A stretch of 64,000 nucleotides of DNA from Diphasiastrum complanatum (Eukaryota; Streptophyta; Lycopodiopsida; Lycopodiales; Lycopodiaceae). The notes beneath the pieces are model-generated. The model was not told where the DNA came from. It worked only from the letters and a program-made list of their open reading frames with translations, and searched no databases. Positions 11,313 through 24,039 of the stretch are shown here, piece after piece. Each line of letters starts with the position of its first letter. The first letter of the stretch is position 1. The translations under genes were made by a program, and so were the position numbers. The stretch spans positions 24,323,391-24,387,390 of the forward strand of contig CM055107.1 in the NCBI GenBank assembly GCA_029204225.1, written 5' to 3'.

Positions 11313-13755
11313 GGCTGCTATTTCTCCTAGTTTGTCAAATAGTTTACTTTACTAGATTGTTTGCAGCCATCTACTGGTCGTGACAAGCTTATAAGACTAT
11401 TATTTGTTTCTCATCCTTAGCAGGAACAACAATTTTGGCAACTTCCTGATATGCTTATTGCGTATGTAATTATTATTATGCTCTATAAACTGCGTGTCTC
11501 TTTTTCTTAAGGGGCAGTATCCCCAAGCATGTACGCCCACTGCTTATATATATTGTCCCGGGTGGGATTAAGGTTAACATTATTGACATTATTCCGAGTG
11601 ATCTGAAGAATACATTCTTGTGGAGTATTTGTTCGTACTTCTGATGTTACCTGATTTGGTAGTTACCGCATCGGAGCATCCGCATCCAGGCATGGACGTT
11701 GTTGCCTATAACCAGATTCGTGCTAGTTTAGTCTTACGATTTTTGTAGCAAAATGCCAAAAGCTTATGCATTTTTTAAGTCAAAGCAGATTCAATATTCT
11801 AGGTAAAGGTGAGGATGTAATATGTACATGTACTGGTCGGGAGAACCAGACCACGCACGTTTGCAGATTGAAATCTGCAAGAACAGCAGTTCCTTTGTAA
11901 AGTTTGTTTGGCTTCCTCTGGCGATACAGGCCACTTGTTGCAAATATGTGGGGGTATTGCCACATTGATCTCCTTCCTAGGTTAGATATCTGAGCACTGA
12001 TTCTTCATAATTTCGTGAACATACAACTTTACACAGGGTGTCATCTTATGGCTGCTCATGGATGAAACTGAAATTACATTAACAGGCCTGTTCATCGTAT
12101 GTCAATAAACTTGTTTAGCCAATGAAACTTCAATGGTGGATTATGTCTCTTAAGACGTTCATTTGGTGGTGATCTAGGTATTGGGAGAATGGATGATCCA
12201 AATCTTGTTGGGCCACAGGGGTGGTAAAATAGATTCATCGCCATCTTCAATCATAGAAACTAGTTGCCACTTAACACTAAGAGAAAATAGTTGGCATTCA
12301 ACACAACTAGGAGAATGATCATTAAAGTGTTGATTCGCACCACTAGTCTAAATGGGCACTTACAGCTCACTTATTTGTTAAAATTGACCAAACTTGAAAG
12401 GGTCAACTCCTAGTTCACATGCCCTTAGGTGACATGAGAAGCCGCATCTTGGGCATGCCACCTAGAGCCAATTCCATTGCTTTTTTGGACTAGCTATGTT
12501 TGCTTGACAAGTGATATTGCAAGGTGGCAAGTCTTGGGATGGCCAATCAAGATGAAATTCAAATCTTTTTCTTGCCTCAATTGACTGAAAAGAGTGGGCT
12601 TATGTCTTTCCCCACCATCACTTGCCAAAAGTCTAATTGCACATCAAGTACTTTTGCAATAGTAGTTGTTGGGCAATCAACCACCCTAATGGCAACATGG
12701 AAATTCTCATTTAGAATTCATCAAAGAATGTACCATGACTTCTGTTTGAAAAGCTCTAAGAGTTTGGAAGATCCTTGTATCTCATGTATATAACCATGTT
12801 GACAAATATTCAAGAGGTGTTCATGCATAATGACCACAACACCCACATGCATAAAGCCATACAAAGTAGTCCATAAAGCCTTGTTAGCATTTAGAAAGGG
12901 GTATGTTATACCTTTCCTTTTTCTTACTAAAATCATGAATATATATTACAAGTAGGTTATCTTTTGAATTGGCTTTCAAAAAATGTAGTTTTATTGGCTT
13001 TTGGTCTAGACACACTTTAGAGAACACAAGAGATTGTAGGCCACCGACAACAACGTACTAGCGATCATGATATAGGTAGAATATGACATTGATGTACATA
13101 TGGTATTCAAATGTGATGTTGAACAGTCGTGCTGAATTTTCTAGCCAATTTACCCTAGAATCTCTTGCAAGCCATTAGGAAGGGTTTCTACAAATTTCAT
13201 AATTTAAACTCTCTTGCAAGATCCATGAATGGAAAATCTATGCATGGATTGTTTTGTGACAAAAGACTTTTGAAAACAAGTCTATTGACACGATATCCAC
13301 ACATCACTATCGAGTGGATTTTGTGTGTAGAACATCCATGTGAACTTATTGATACATGAGTAAGCATCATCTTGCATTGATACCAAAGTGAAAGTTCCAC
13401 ATTATTGTATGGAAGTATACATAGTTTTTGTTTTTTATTGCAAATTGGCTCTATACATAATGACACACCTAAGATGATGCCTTTAATATGAAAAGCATAC
13501 AATTGCTTTGTATTGCAAATCTACACATGGACCGCGCTTGTGGTGGGACCTAAATGTACTACTTATTTAGAGTTAGGAGAGCCCCACTATTATTCTTTCA
13601 ACCTATCTAGAGTTTGTGGATGGTATAAGCACATGTGTCTTGATGATGCCCATGAGAGTCGAGAGCAATGGATGATGGTATTGGACATTCGTTATCATTG
13701 GAGGCTTGATTCAACTTGACATTGGTTAGGGTTAGGGTGGTTTGGTTTTGTGTTA
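11313..13755. other. 3' flank and intergenic DNA
   Basis: AT-rich sequence with the probable 3' UTR of the ERF in the first few hundred bases. No ORF here resembles a known family, and no repeat boundary or RNA gene was recognised. Confidence 0.5.
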
Positions 13756-13909
13756 GTCCTTACAAATGTTGGCTTCTAGTTTTTTTTCAATTGGTATAAG
13801 AACCACCAATTTTCATGTTTAAAATGCATGCCACTTGTTAGTGTGTTTGTCCTTACAAATGTTGGCTTCTAATTTTTTTTCAATTGGTATTAGAACGATC
13901 AATTTTCAT
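13756..13909 (+). repeat. Duplicated 61-bp unit with a decayed PBS-like core
   Basis: 13756-13816 and 13849-13909 are near-identical (gtccttacaaatgttggctt, then caattggtat). Each core (ttggtataagaacc, ttggtattagaacg) looks like TTGGTATCAGAGC after a few substitutions, suggesting an old LTR/primer-binding-site junction duplicated locally. Confidence 0.6.
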
Positions 13910-14309
13910 TTCAAAGTGCACACATTTCTATCTTGCTTTCTTTATAGTATTTTCTATGGACATATGGATCATATATATTTCAAGTTAAGCTTGTATTTCT
14001 TGGCCTTTTGCTCTTGAAAAAGCTTGAAAAATCAACAATGCAATTCTTGTTTATTGTTTTATTATAGCTTGTTTGAGTATTATAAAAGTTGTATTTGATA
14101 CTTCCTTTTTGCATTCTAAAACCAAAATTTTCACAGCTTTTGTTAATAAAGAAATTTAAGACACATTTTCATAGATTCTGTTTATGGGCTGAAAGTTGAC
14201 ACAAGCTATAAATGTTTGTGGGTGGGCCTCCAACTATACTAGTTTTTCATCTTGTACAAATTGGAGGTTGGAATTTTTCCATTATTGTAATGCCATGTGC
14301 TCAAGTTTC

Positions 14310-14720
14310 CTTTGTATTTTGGGACCACCTCCAGGAGCATAATGTCCATTCACTTTTTCTCTCTCCTCTAGAATATGTCATTCTCTCTCTAGAATGTTCG
14401 TTCTCTCTCCTCTAGGTGGAATGTGCATGTGCTATGTGGCAGCCCGCCATTGGCTGTCCACATGCACATTCCACCACAAATGTAAAAAAATTTGCATTAT
14501 AAATGCAAAAAAAAAAGAGTCCACGCGTGAGGCTGTACGACCCGAAAAAAAAAAACCCAGTGTTCAGCTTTGCACAATGGCATTACGTAGGGGAAGGCCC
14601 GAAGCCCTTGGGCCTTCCTTGCTAGTCGGGGCCTGCCCTTGGGTGAGGGCCCTCCCAACAAGGAAGGCCCCTAGTCGCCCCCAGTCGGGTCCTCCCCCCC
14701 CCCGCATAAGTTTCTTTGTT
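14310..14720. repeat. GC-hairpin repeat family, copy 1
   Basis: Shares its order of blocks with 20860-21140: tttgtattttg...cacctc-aggag, several ctctctagaatgt units, then a GC-rich fold-back ending in ggaaggccc. It contains a perfect 17-bp inverted repeat (14415-14431 with 14459-14475, 27-base loop) and a 9-bp one (14592-14600 with 14610-14618). It is non-coding. It could be a MITE or an LTR fragment; no target duplication was found. Confidence 0.7.
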
Positions 14721-15425
14721 TATGGAAGAGATAAATAAAAGAAAATTTTCAAATGTTCTTTTCAAGGGGTGAGGGGAGACAAATTCTCTCCTCTCTCCCC
14801 CTTTGAACCTTAACATTTTGATATATTCAGAGGTTTGTTACAAGAAGAATGCAATGTATATGTGGGAAAAAAACAAAAACAATGCATGCTTCATATATGC
14901 TATGGGAGATGCACGTGTTTGTCCTTCCATCCTCCATTGGGAGATGGTTGGGCCTCCTCTCCTTACTCCTATCCTCCTATTTGAGTGTTCAATGAGATGG
15001 GCAAGTCAGGCTAAGGATAATGATTCTTGGGATATAGTCAAAAGTGTAAGAAACGCTCTCTTAAATTTTCACATTTGAGGACAAAAGTAGTTCAAGGGGA
15101 GAAGAATTTATGTCCATATCTAGTTGCAAAGGTTTGGAATAATCTTTGACATGGGCATCTTGGCCTTCTAGTTGTTGAGATTATTCGTTATGCCTCAAAA
15201 TTCCAATCAAGGCCAGTTACATGATTAATATTTTGGTGAGCACAGGCACTCCTGACATGTGGATATGGCTAGTATGCATGTAGAGAGATTATTAGTTGAA
15301 CCTATAGTGAGACTAGTCAATATGGGGGTCGCATGGCTTCATGCAAAAGCTTGTATGGGCTATTTATATAGGTGGAAACTCACCCTCATACCATTAAAAA
15401 AATTCTCTAATTTTTTTTTTCTTCT

Positions 15426-15556
<131 letters not shown>

Positions 15557-16149
15557 CCATAATGTGGCTTGGGGGTGAAGCTTAGGTGATTATTGTTTAT
15601 ACTTCTACTTGGTTGGGTGGTTTCTTTCAAGTGTTCTTGCATTCTTGATCTTTGGGGTTTGTCTCATTAGTGATGGCACTCCCAAGGATGGTGGTGACTT
15701 GGTGGAGACATGCTTAGCCAAGGAGGCCATATGTCTAGTCTTGTGCTTTATATTAAATCTTTGGATGATCATAGAGTAGAGTTGTATTTGTTTAGCTCAA
15801 GATATCAAAATGAGGTATGCTTTATGGTGTTCTATCTTATATTCTATTTTTGGAAAGATTCATTAATGTTAGAGAGGGATGATCTGTAATATGGTTGCAT
15901 GAAGGGATGGATTGATACCAGTGCTTAATTGGAATTGCATAACGAGTTCATGAGCAAGGATTTTTGACATGCCAAGATGCAAGCAAGAGATAATATTCAA
16001 TCAATCAATAATCCTTCTTTATCAAAATCAAGACAAAGGGACAAAGCCACAAGAGGTAGCAAGGAAAGATCCAAGTTCATTAAGGAAGGATGCATTGCCT
16101 CACATAAATGTAACATGAACAAATCTCAACTTCAATGTTTGCATTCTCT

Positions 16150-17058
16150 TTGAGGATCTTGTAGCTCAATATTAATACCATTGAATAAATTTACAATATT
16201 GTTGACATCATGCGTATACGATAGCGATGCTCACAATTCATCTGAGGTGTTCAAGACAACTGTAAAGTTATAACTAATGGTCTATTGGTAATTCTTGCAA
16301 GAAGTAGGGAAAGAAGAACTATGTTTCATGCATTAAAGCATAGAATATATGATACTTCATCATCAACAACAACAATATTCATGATGTTAGAATGTGCAAA
16401 GATCATTCTAATAGTTATAGATCAAAATGAGTCGCTCAGTGTTGATAGAAGAAGACTACAAGATGACAATGCGTAGAGGTTGCAAATGAGAATGTGCTCG
16501 AGGGCCCTTGCTCTTCTTTTTTGCTATCACTAGGTCTCTCATCGTCACTCACGTGAAGTGCTCCCTTCAAGAGTTTGTACAATGTCTATTCTCTATTTGA
16601 TCTCTCTTTTCTATCTTTCTTTTTCTCACATATTTTGCTACTATTCTGATCTCTATAAATATGCTTCAAATGATAAATTATGTACACCAACAAGCTTAAG
16701 TATTCTACAATTAAGTGGTGATCAATACGTTAATCTATCGCTAACCACATAGGTCACAATCTCTACTAAGGTCATGAACCTCGACCAATATTCCGTCCTT
16801 GTCTCAAATAAATGTTGGGTTGTCGATCAAATCAAATGTGTTGCTTTGAGTCAAAGGTTAGCTCACATTGACTCAAATGTTTACATTAGATTGAGTCGAT
16901 GGTCGACTCAAACATGTTGGGTCGAGTTGACAATCGATAATCAACTCGAATATTGTTTAGTCGACAGTTGATTCAAATGTTGTCGAGTAGAGTTTGAGTG
17001 TCTCTATTTTGGCTTTAGTTCAAAAATACAAGTTTGTAGACTATCTCAAACACCAACA
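16150..17058 (-). repeat. 3' LTR of a dead minus-strand copia element
   Basis: On the minus strand a polypurine tract (cttaagggagag, 17059-17070) is followed by TGTTGGTGTTTGAGATAG, an LTR start. About 16150-16410 is repeated at 19862-20085 (tagctcaatattaatac, catctgaggtgttc, catgcattaaag, catcaacaacaacaata), giving the LTR pair. The inside carries iterated gtcgac/gactcaa motifs at 16760-17030. The outer edge is not resolved. Confidence 0.75.
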
Positions 17059-19797
17059 CTCTCCCTTAAGCTCACTATAGTGATCTTTTCTCTCACAAAA
17101 TGAATCTGAAACTCAATATATATAGTTTTTGAATAAAATCTTGATTCGAGACTGAGATAATATTTGTCTTGGATTACAAAATTAATATACCTAAATCCAA
17201 CAATTTCTTGTGTAGATTTGAGTTGCTCCGATGTATTCAACTTCTATATATGACAGTGAGATTGATTTTTCTTTCCTACTGTTCCAAAGATAGGAGCACA
17301 TGCCAAATCGAAGCAATATCTAAAAGTGGACTTTTTGGAATCTAGGTCACCTCCCCAATCAGAGTCAATGTCTCCAAAAATTGTTATAGTTGTAGAAGTA
17401 AATCCATCATAAGATAGAGCATAGTTCTTGGAATTTTGAACATATGTCATGACTCATTTGAGTGCCTTCCAATATTAGTCATGGGTTTGACATGATTTGA
17501 TTGAGAGTGCTTACTATGTAGTCTAGATCTGGTCCAGTGCAGACCATGGTATATATTAGGGAGCCAATTAGTAAATGATAACGATACAAAGTTAAGTATA
17601 ATTTCACAAATTTATCCTTGGGACACATGTTCTTGGAAAGTTTGAGGTCATGATCCATTGGAAAATCAATGGTATTGCAATCTACCATTTTATATTCTTT
17701 AAGTATATTATAGAATTACCTTTGATGGTTGAGATATAATTTTTTATTTTGTCTTACAATTTGAATGCTTAGCAAGTAATGGACTTGTCCAAGGTTAGTT
17801 ATACCAAATTCTTGAGAAAGATTTGACTTAATTAATGGCAACAAATTTTTTTGTCATTGCTAAATGATAAAACATCATCTAAATAGAGTGCTAAAATCAT
17901 TGATCTTGTATTGAAGTGTTGAATATAGATATTTCAATCTACACTATGAGCTTGCCATAGTGTATGTATTGAGCTTGTCATACCAAGCCCAAGAGCTTGT
18001 TTTAGGCCATAACATGCCTTGTGCAGTTTGCATACCTTATATTCTTGTCCTTTGCTCTCAAAGCCTTTAGGTTGTGAGATGCATGTGTCTTCTGAAATTA
18101 TATGCACCATTTAAAATTTTTGTTTTTATATCCATCTAATGGATGTCATAATCTTCAGGAGTTGCTAAAGCAAGAAGAGCTCTTATCATACTAAATTCTT
18201 AGACTAAATGTCTCGTTGTAATCTATCTTTGCACTTGAGTATAGCCTTTTCCCACAAATCTTGTCTTCCATTTCAAAATTGTACCATTAGGCTTATTGCC
18301 TGAAGATCCTTAGAAGAATGATACAATGCTCCATGTATGATTCTTGATAAGTGAATTGGACTAACTTTATATGGATTCTTGCCAATTTCTAGAATCTATA
18401 CTGAATATTGCTTCTTGTACACTAGTAGGTTCTTCTATGGAGGTCCAAATACTTGAGGAGGATATCTCTCAAGAGGTTCATGAGCACGTGTAGATCTTCT
18501 TACTTGAGGCTCTATTTCAGCTTCTTAATCTTGTTAATTTGTAGCATTAGGTTGAGATTAAAAAGAACTGTCAAGTTGAAGTTTAGTAGGTTGATTCTGA
18601 TTGATATTGATTCTGATTGATATAAGTCTGAGATGGTTTTGAGTTGCTGCTAGAAGGTCGAGATAAGTCAGGACTATCTTTTGAAAATCACTGTTGGTGG
18701 GTCAAAATTCAATAGTAATGGAATTAACATCAATAATGGTTTTTCATTTAAAATCAAAAAATATAATTTCAAGAAACTTAACATCTTTGTTTACAAATGC
18801 CAAACCAATAGCTAGTTAATATACTTTATAAGATTTATATTCAGAAGAATAGCCAATGAAAATGCATTTGGTAGAAGTTACATCTAATTTCTTCTTAGTT
18901 TCTTGGGGCACTTGTGCATATAACAAACACAACCAAACACTTTCAAGTGGCTAATATTAGGCTTGGATTCAAACCATGCTCCATGTGGTGTTGTTTAATT
19001 ATTGATAGCTTTTGTACTTGAAATATTTTGAACGTAACATGTTGTAGCTATGGCCTTTTCCTGGAACTTTGTAGGCAACTTAGTATGATTCAACATTGAT
19101 CTGATAGCCTCTAGTAGAATTCTATTCTTTCTCTCAAAAATTCCATTCCACTAAGGTAAATAGCTTGATATAATTTGGTGAGATAGGCCATTATTTGAGA
19201 GATAAGCTTTGAACTCATTTGAGATGAACTCTCCTTCTCTATCAGTACAATGATTTGATTTTCTTACTAGTTTGAACTCCTGACTTGTCTTTGAATTTTT
19301 GAAACCATTTAAATGCTTCAAATTTATGTGATAAACTTGACATGCTTTAAGACTGTTAATATGGTCACACATAGAAGTAATGTTATTCATTTTTGAGAAT
19401 TTTTTTTTTCCCCCAAGAATAATTTGTTGAAATATCTTGTATCTCATAAAGAAAGCTCCCAAGTTTCTATAGTTGACTTAGATGAAGTCACATGAGAGAT
19501 TTGAGAATTCTTGAGATACAAGGTAATTGTGGCAAGTGTCGTGTCATCTCTGATTTTCCACTTAGTGACTCAAACTCATCAACTGGTGGTTGTGAAATAG
19601 ATCCATCTACCACTCTTCTAAATCTCGTTCAATGAGTATCATCTTGATTTTGAATTTTGACTTATAAAAATTCTTGCCATTGAACTTGTCAATAATTCTA
19701 AGATCAAAGGATGAGTCCCTTTTTTCTTACAAATGAAACGAAAGTAATGAAGGCTTGAAATTACAAAAATCAAGAAAAGAGATTGTAAGACCTTAGA
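17059..19797 (-). pseudogene. Copia pol relic, minus strand
   Basis: Broken polyprotein read from high to low coordinates. Integrase core at 19151-19462 (HCTDREGEFISNEFKAYLSN); integrase C-terminal region near 18870-18990 (LDVTSTKCIFIGYSSEYKSY); end of RT at 17479-17688 (IGSLIYTMVCTGPDLDYIVS); RNase H at 17244-17450 (IDSDWGGDLDSKKSTFRY, where DADWAGD is usual). Each piece is in a different frame with many stops, so it is old and inactive. The order and the flanking LTRs show one element in its original arrangement. Confidence 0.85.
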
Positions 19798-19810
19798 GGT
19801 TTGATACCAA
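19798..19810 (-). other. Primer-binding site of the minus-strand copia relic
   Basis: The reverse complement reads TTGGTATCAAACC, close to the iMet-type site TTGGTATCAGAGC, and directly follows the ...TTAACA end of the right-hand LTR. Confidence 0.7.
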
Positions 19811-20085
19811 TGTTAAGAACTAGTGCAAAACAAATGCAACTAACTGAATAGTTCTAATTGGCTTTAGGATTTGTAGCTCAATATTAGTATAGTGGAATAG
19901 ATTTACAATACCATTGGCAAGCATTTATCATGCTTACAATTTATCTGAGGTGTCTCAGACAACCGTGAAATTGTAGCTATTGATGTTTCATTAAATCTTG
20001 CAAGGACTAGTGAAAGCAGAATTAGGTTCATGCATTAAAGACAAGAACACATGGTACTTAATCAACAACAACAACAATGAGGATG
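19811..20085 (-). repeat. 5' LTR (partial) of the minus-strand copia relic
   Basis: Starts TGTTAAGAACTAG beside the primer-binding site and matches the LTR at 16150-16410. The match stops near 20085, and the LTR start found at 17058 is not seen beyond it, so this LTR is truncated or replaced on its outer side. Confidence 0.65.
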
Positions 20086-20859
20086 TTAGTTCGAGATGGA
20101 TAAATCCTAATAGTGCGTTTATTGGCTTAGACTTATATAAAACCTGTATGAAGTGGTCATTCCTCATTTTCTATGTCAAGGTGAACCAATTCTCAAATTA
20201 TATAAGCTTTAGTACTAATATTCAATTAAAGACTTACATTCTCTCATGGAAGGTTAGCCTACATTTTGAAAGGACGGGTCCGATATACACTAAGGCCTTG
20301 CCCTAATGGAAGATGATTTTGCAATGTCAAAGAGGCTTCGACTATATGATGTTCTACATCGAAGTTATGAAGGATTCAAAGTACTAGGGCATGGACTATA
20401 TGAAGTATTCAAATCTCATTTGAATGTCTCTTTAACCTATTCGGAATCAATACAAGTTCCTAACCAAGGCACTCTCGCACTTTTTGAAAGGCATTGTTCG
20501 GATTCTTGAAGGGTATTATTCAGACCTCAAAGAAGCATAATCAAACTTTGTTTAGGTAATTACTGGAATTTCGAGGCCACTATCGAATCTTATCAAGAGA
20601 GCTATCAACATCTTCGCAGGGCTTGTATCTAGTCCTTAGAATGGTCTTTTTGCCTTAGATCGTGTCATTGATCTTGGATTTCAATCAATAGGTGATCTAT
20701 ACTTGCAGTTGTGCACTTCCATCGATTTGAATCCTTTTTGAAGGATTGCTGATGGGCCATTAATCACGTCCTTTGAAGGGCAATATTTGGACCATTCTCT
20801 CTCTTTCAAACCAATAGAGATTCTCTCTCTTTGAGGGGTCCTACATCGTAATGCTAGGT

Positions 20860-21140
20860 GCTCAGGTATGCTTTGTATTTTGAAAGCACCTCTAGGAGTG
20901 GAATATGCATGCAAATTTCTCTTTCCTCCGGAATCTCCCATTCTCTTTCTACAAAATGTGCATTCTTTCTCTGGAATGTGCGTTTTTTTTTCTATGGAAT
21001 GTGTGTTCTCTCTCCACCTTCACCTTGCATTACGTCATGGAAGGCCCGTGGGCCTCGCGGCCTTCCTTGCAGGTCGGGGGTAGGGCCCCGACCTGCAAGG
21101 AAGCCCTCGAGAACCCTCAGATGGGGCCTTCCACCATTCG
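20860..21140. repeat. GC-hairpin repeat family, copy 2
   Basis: Second copy of the 14310-14720 repeat. It has a perfect 18-bp inverted repeat, 21062-21079 with 21086-21103 (cttccttgcaggtcgggg and its complement) around a six-base loop, preceded by ggaaggcccgtgggcc...ggccttcc. Such a stem would block polymerases and form a strong RNA hairpin. Confidence 0.75.
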
Positions 21141-22043
21141 AATTCTTATATATTTGAATTTCTGTCTCTTCGGAACGGAAGAGAATGTATGCATGATCAA
21201 CAACATATCACTTAGGGCAACGGCAGCCTAGGAGCACTCTTATTCCATGCAGCCACTCTTCTTGCCATCTCAAACATTGGATGCCTACAATGATTTTTGG
21301 ATGCCTGGAAAATCATTCCAGCCAGGTTGTGATCTTCTTACCCATCGATCATTCATTTAAGGCTGCCAATGACACAACTTATTATGGCAACGTGGATTCT
21401 TTTTAATCATCAGCAACCAGCGACCCTCTTCAAACCATTCCAACGCATCCATAATGGGCTCATTCATGGCAGTGCACGGCTAGAGGCATTCATTACCAAT
21501 GGAGAGTACTTCCAACATTACCAATGGCAGTTGTGAAGGTCATATGATAACCAACGCATTTCCTACAAGTTACAACCTACAGCCAGTCCAAACGACCCTC
21601 ATTCATCTCTCCAAGGGCTATTTCTCTTTGCACAGGTCAGCAAACATGTCATCTACCTGTCTACATCTCTTTGGAAGCAATGTATTGGAATGAGAGTCCT
21701 CTTCCACCTGTCAAATCTCTGTTGGTTGTCTCTCTACAAGCAGTTGCAGGCCTGAGCCTCTTCCACGCCATTTCTTTGGCTATGTCTTGCCAAGCTCTTA
21801 TCATTCTTATCATCAGATATTCAAGCATGTCTGGTTTTACAGGAGAGAAGAAAAGAGTTCTGGATGTCTTTTAGAGAAAAAAATTTCTCTGTACTTTAGT
21901 TCTATAGACTGGGATGGCAGAACACATGTACTCTTGTTGAATCTTTGTGGTTTATATAGGGTATTTGATATAGATCTTTTATAGAATTCTTTGTATAATT
22001 ATTGCACTGTAGGTAAGGCTTTTGGCTCTATATCAATGTAACC

Positions 22044-22080
22044 CACTACAACAAGACGTGCCATTTTCAGCGCTTTTTTT
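22044..22080 (+). mobile_element. Possible CACTA (En/Spm) terminus
   Basis: Starts CACTACAACAAGACGTGCCA followed by ttttcagcgc, which looks like the terminal inverted repeat of plant CACTA elements. No matching inverted end was found downstream and no transposase is visible, so this may be a lone end or chance. Confidence 0.3.
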
Positions 22081-22509
22081 TGCATTTTTTAAAGATAGAA
22101 TCAAACATGGGGGCACGGGAGAAGCTGAACCCTCAAGACTCAGGTCTGCCCGTTGACCTCGGAATAAGCCTCATACCTTTGAACGATATGTTAAGAGGAT
22201 TGTAGCAGGGGTTGTTTCGAGATTTAAGAGGGTTATTTCGGGGGTTATTCTAGTTGTTGTCAAAAAAAACAAGTTTGGCTTCTATAGAGAGAGAAAGATC
22301 AATTTTTCAAAAATGTCAAGAACACTCGGTTCTCCATAAAATATCTATTCAAGGGGTAGTTCATCATCTACTCCCACCTCGTTCTATTGGGTTGTCAACT
22401 TGGACAAATGGCCGGCCAAATAATGTTGCTTTCCAGTCCTAACCATTATCCACAACTCAAATTCTTGTAATTGTAACAACCATCGGGTGATATGCCCTGT
22501 CGTACAAGG

Positions 22510-23170
22510 TTGATTAACTCAGGGATGATTTTTGGAATCCAAAAGATGAGTTGACATAGCAAGTAGTATCAAAGATCTTCAAATGCTCCATCCTTGGCTT
22601 CTTACCAAGAAGGACTTCAAATGAACTCTTACTATCCAAGTCTTCATTTGAGTACCTATTGCAAACAAAGTTAGCACGCATCAAAGATTCACCCCAAAAT
22701 GACTTAGGAAGATTTGCATTCACCCTCATGGATTTAGCTCTTTCAAAAAGATTGCTCTTCCTCTCTTCCACACTATGTAGAACCTTTGAGTTTGAAAGCT
22801 CCCTCTCTTGATCCCATTTGCCAACTATAAGCACTTGATCTTCATGTTGAATTGACTCTCCACAAAATTCTTGAACTTGAGAAAGACATCAAATATGAAA
22901 TCCTCACTCTTTAGAAAATAAGTCCAACAATATCTACTCAGAGTCATCAATACAAGTCACAAACATTTTTGCTCCTCCATTACTCAAAGAACTAGTACAA
23001 TCTACATCCAAATGTACTAAATGAAAAGACATCTTAGATCTTGAGCTAGATCTAGAATAAGACGACCTTTGTCACTTTGACATTGAACAAAACTCACTAA
23101 CTTGACTCTTTGCCTTCAAACCACCATGGTTAGAACCAATAAATCTATCAAGTTTGTAGAGCTCACCTTG
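22510..23170 (-). pseudogene. Copia integrase fragment
   Basis: On the minus strand 23040-22900 reads RSSSRSKMSFHLVHLDVD and SNGGAKMFVTCIDD, and 22834-22514 reads ERAKSMRVNANLPKSFWGES and then the region after the integrase core. It matches the copia element at the left edge of the window, with stops, frameshifts and no intact catalytic triad. No LTR or RT remains. Confidence 0.8.
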
Positions 23171-23280
23171 ACTCTTGCCTTGAGCAATCAAGCTCAATAA
23201 TGAGCATCTTGAAAAATCTGTCAAAGTTCGACTCCATCAACATCGAAGTCATTGACTTCACGACTTCGACTTCTCTCATG

Positions 23281-23300
23281 TGTGTGTGTGTGTGTGTGTT
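23281..23300 (+). repeat. (TG)n microsatellite
   Basis: About ten TG units. It lies inside a stretch (23210-23420) built from repeated cgac/tcgac words, which produces acidic Asp-Ile ORFs on one strand and Ser-Met ORFs on the other. Neither looks like a gene. Confidence 0.9.
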
Positions 23301-23899
23301 CAAACTCGACTTACTCGACATCGACATACTCAACATCAACGTACTCGACTTTTTCGACATCGACGTTTTCACTAACTCCATCAAGTCCGACTTTGTCAAC
23401 TTTTCACCAACCATCAACTAACTGACTTTTTTCCATCAGATTGATCCAGATAAATTGTCAGAAAACTTTATGGCAGTTCACTAACTATTGTACATACATA
23501 TATTGTTACAAGGCAGTTGTAATAAATAGAAGATGGCATTAATGCTAAATAGATATTTAACATACAAATATTTAGCAAGTAGATATTTGTCAAGTAAATA
23601 TTTGTAATATATAGAATCAACTGAGAACGCACTTAGAAGCAAGCTGATCACTAATCAATCTTTTCACTAGAAGAATTTTTCTGTTGCCAGCGTTATCATG
23701 CTCAATTATCAAGCTGAAGTTATCACTTCAAGCAATTGTACTCATTGTTGATATTAATCAGAGTGCAATTTTTGTCTCACTACTGTAGTATTCATTTGCA
23801 CTTATATAAATCATTCATCTTGAATATTTATGCTGCTAACTGTGGCACTTTCGTTCTTACACCGCCCTCTCTCAAGCTTTCGCTGCCAGTCATCACGAT

Positions 23900-23911
23900 T
23901 CGATATCAGAG
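23900..23911 (+). other. Decayed primer-binding-site-like sequence
   Basis: tcgatatcagag resembles TGGTATCAGAG and is repeated as ccgatatcag at about 23938-23947. It lies just before copia integrase remnants, so it may mark the LTR end of that element. Confidence 0.35.
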
Positions 23912-24039
23912 TTTTGTTTTTATTAGATCTCTACAAATCCGATATCAGTCATCTTTTTTGACAAATCTCAAAAAGCCCTAGCTTTCGGGAGAAGAAGTGG
24001 CTACCTTTACAAACTCAGCCACTCATATTCTTCTAATAA

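Noticed and set aside
23163-23421. Asp/Ile-rich and Ser/Met-rich ORFs
   Set aside because: Both strands are open only because of cgac/tcgac and TG repeats; no protein-like features.
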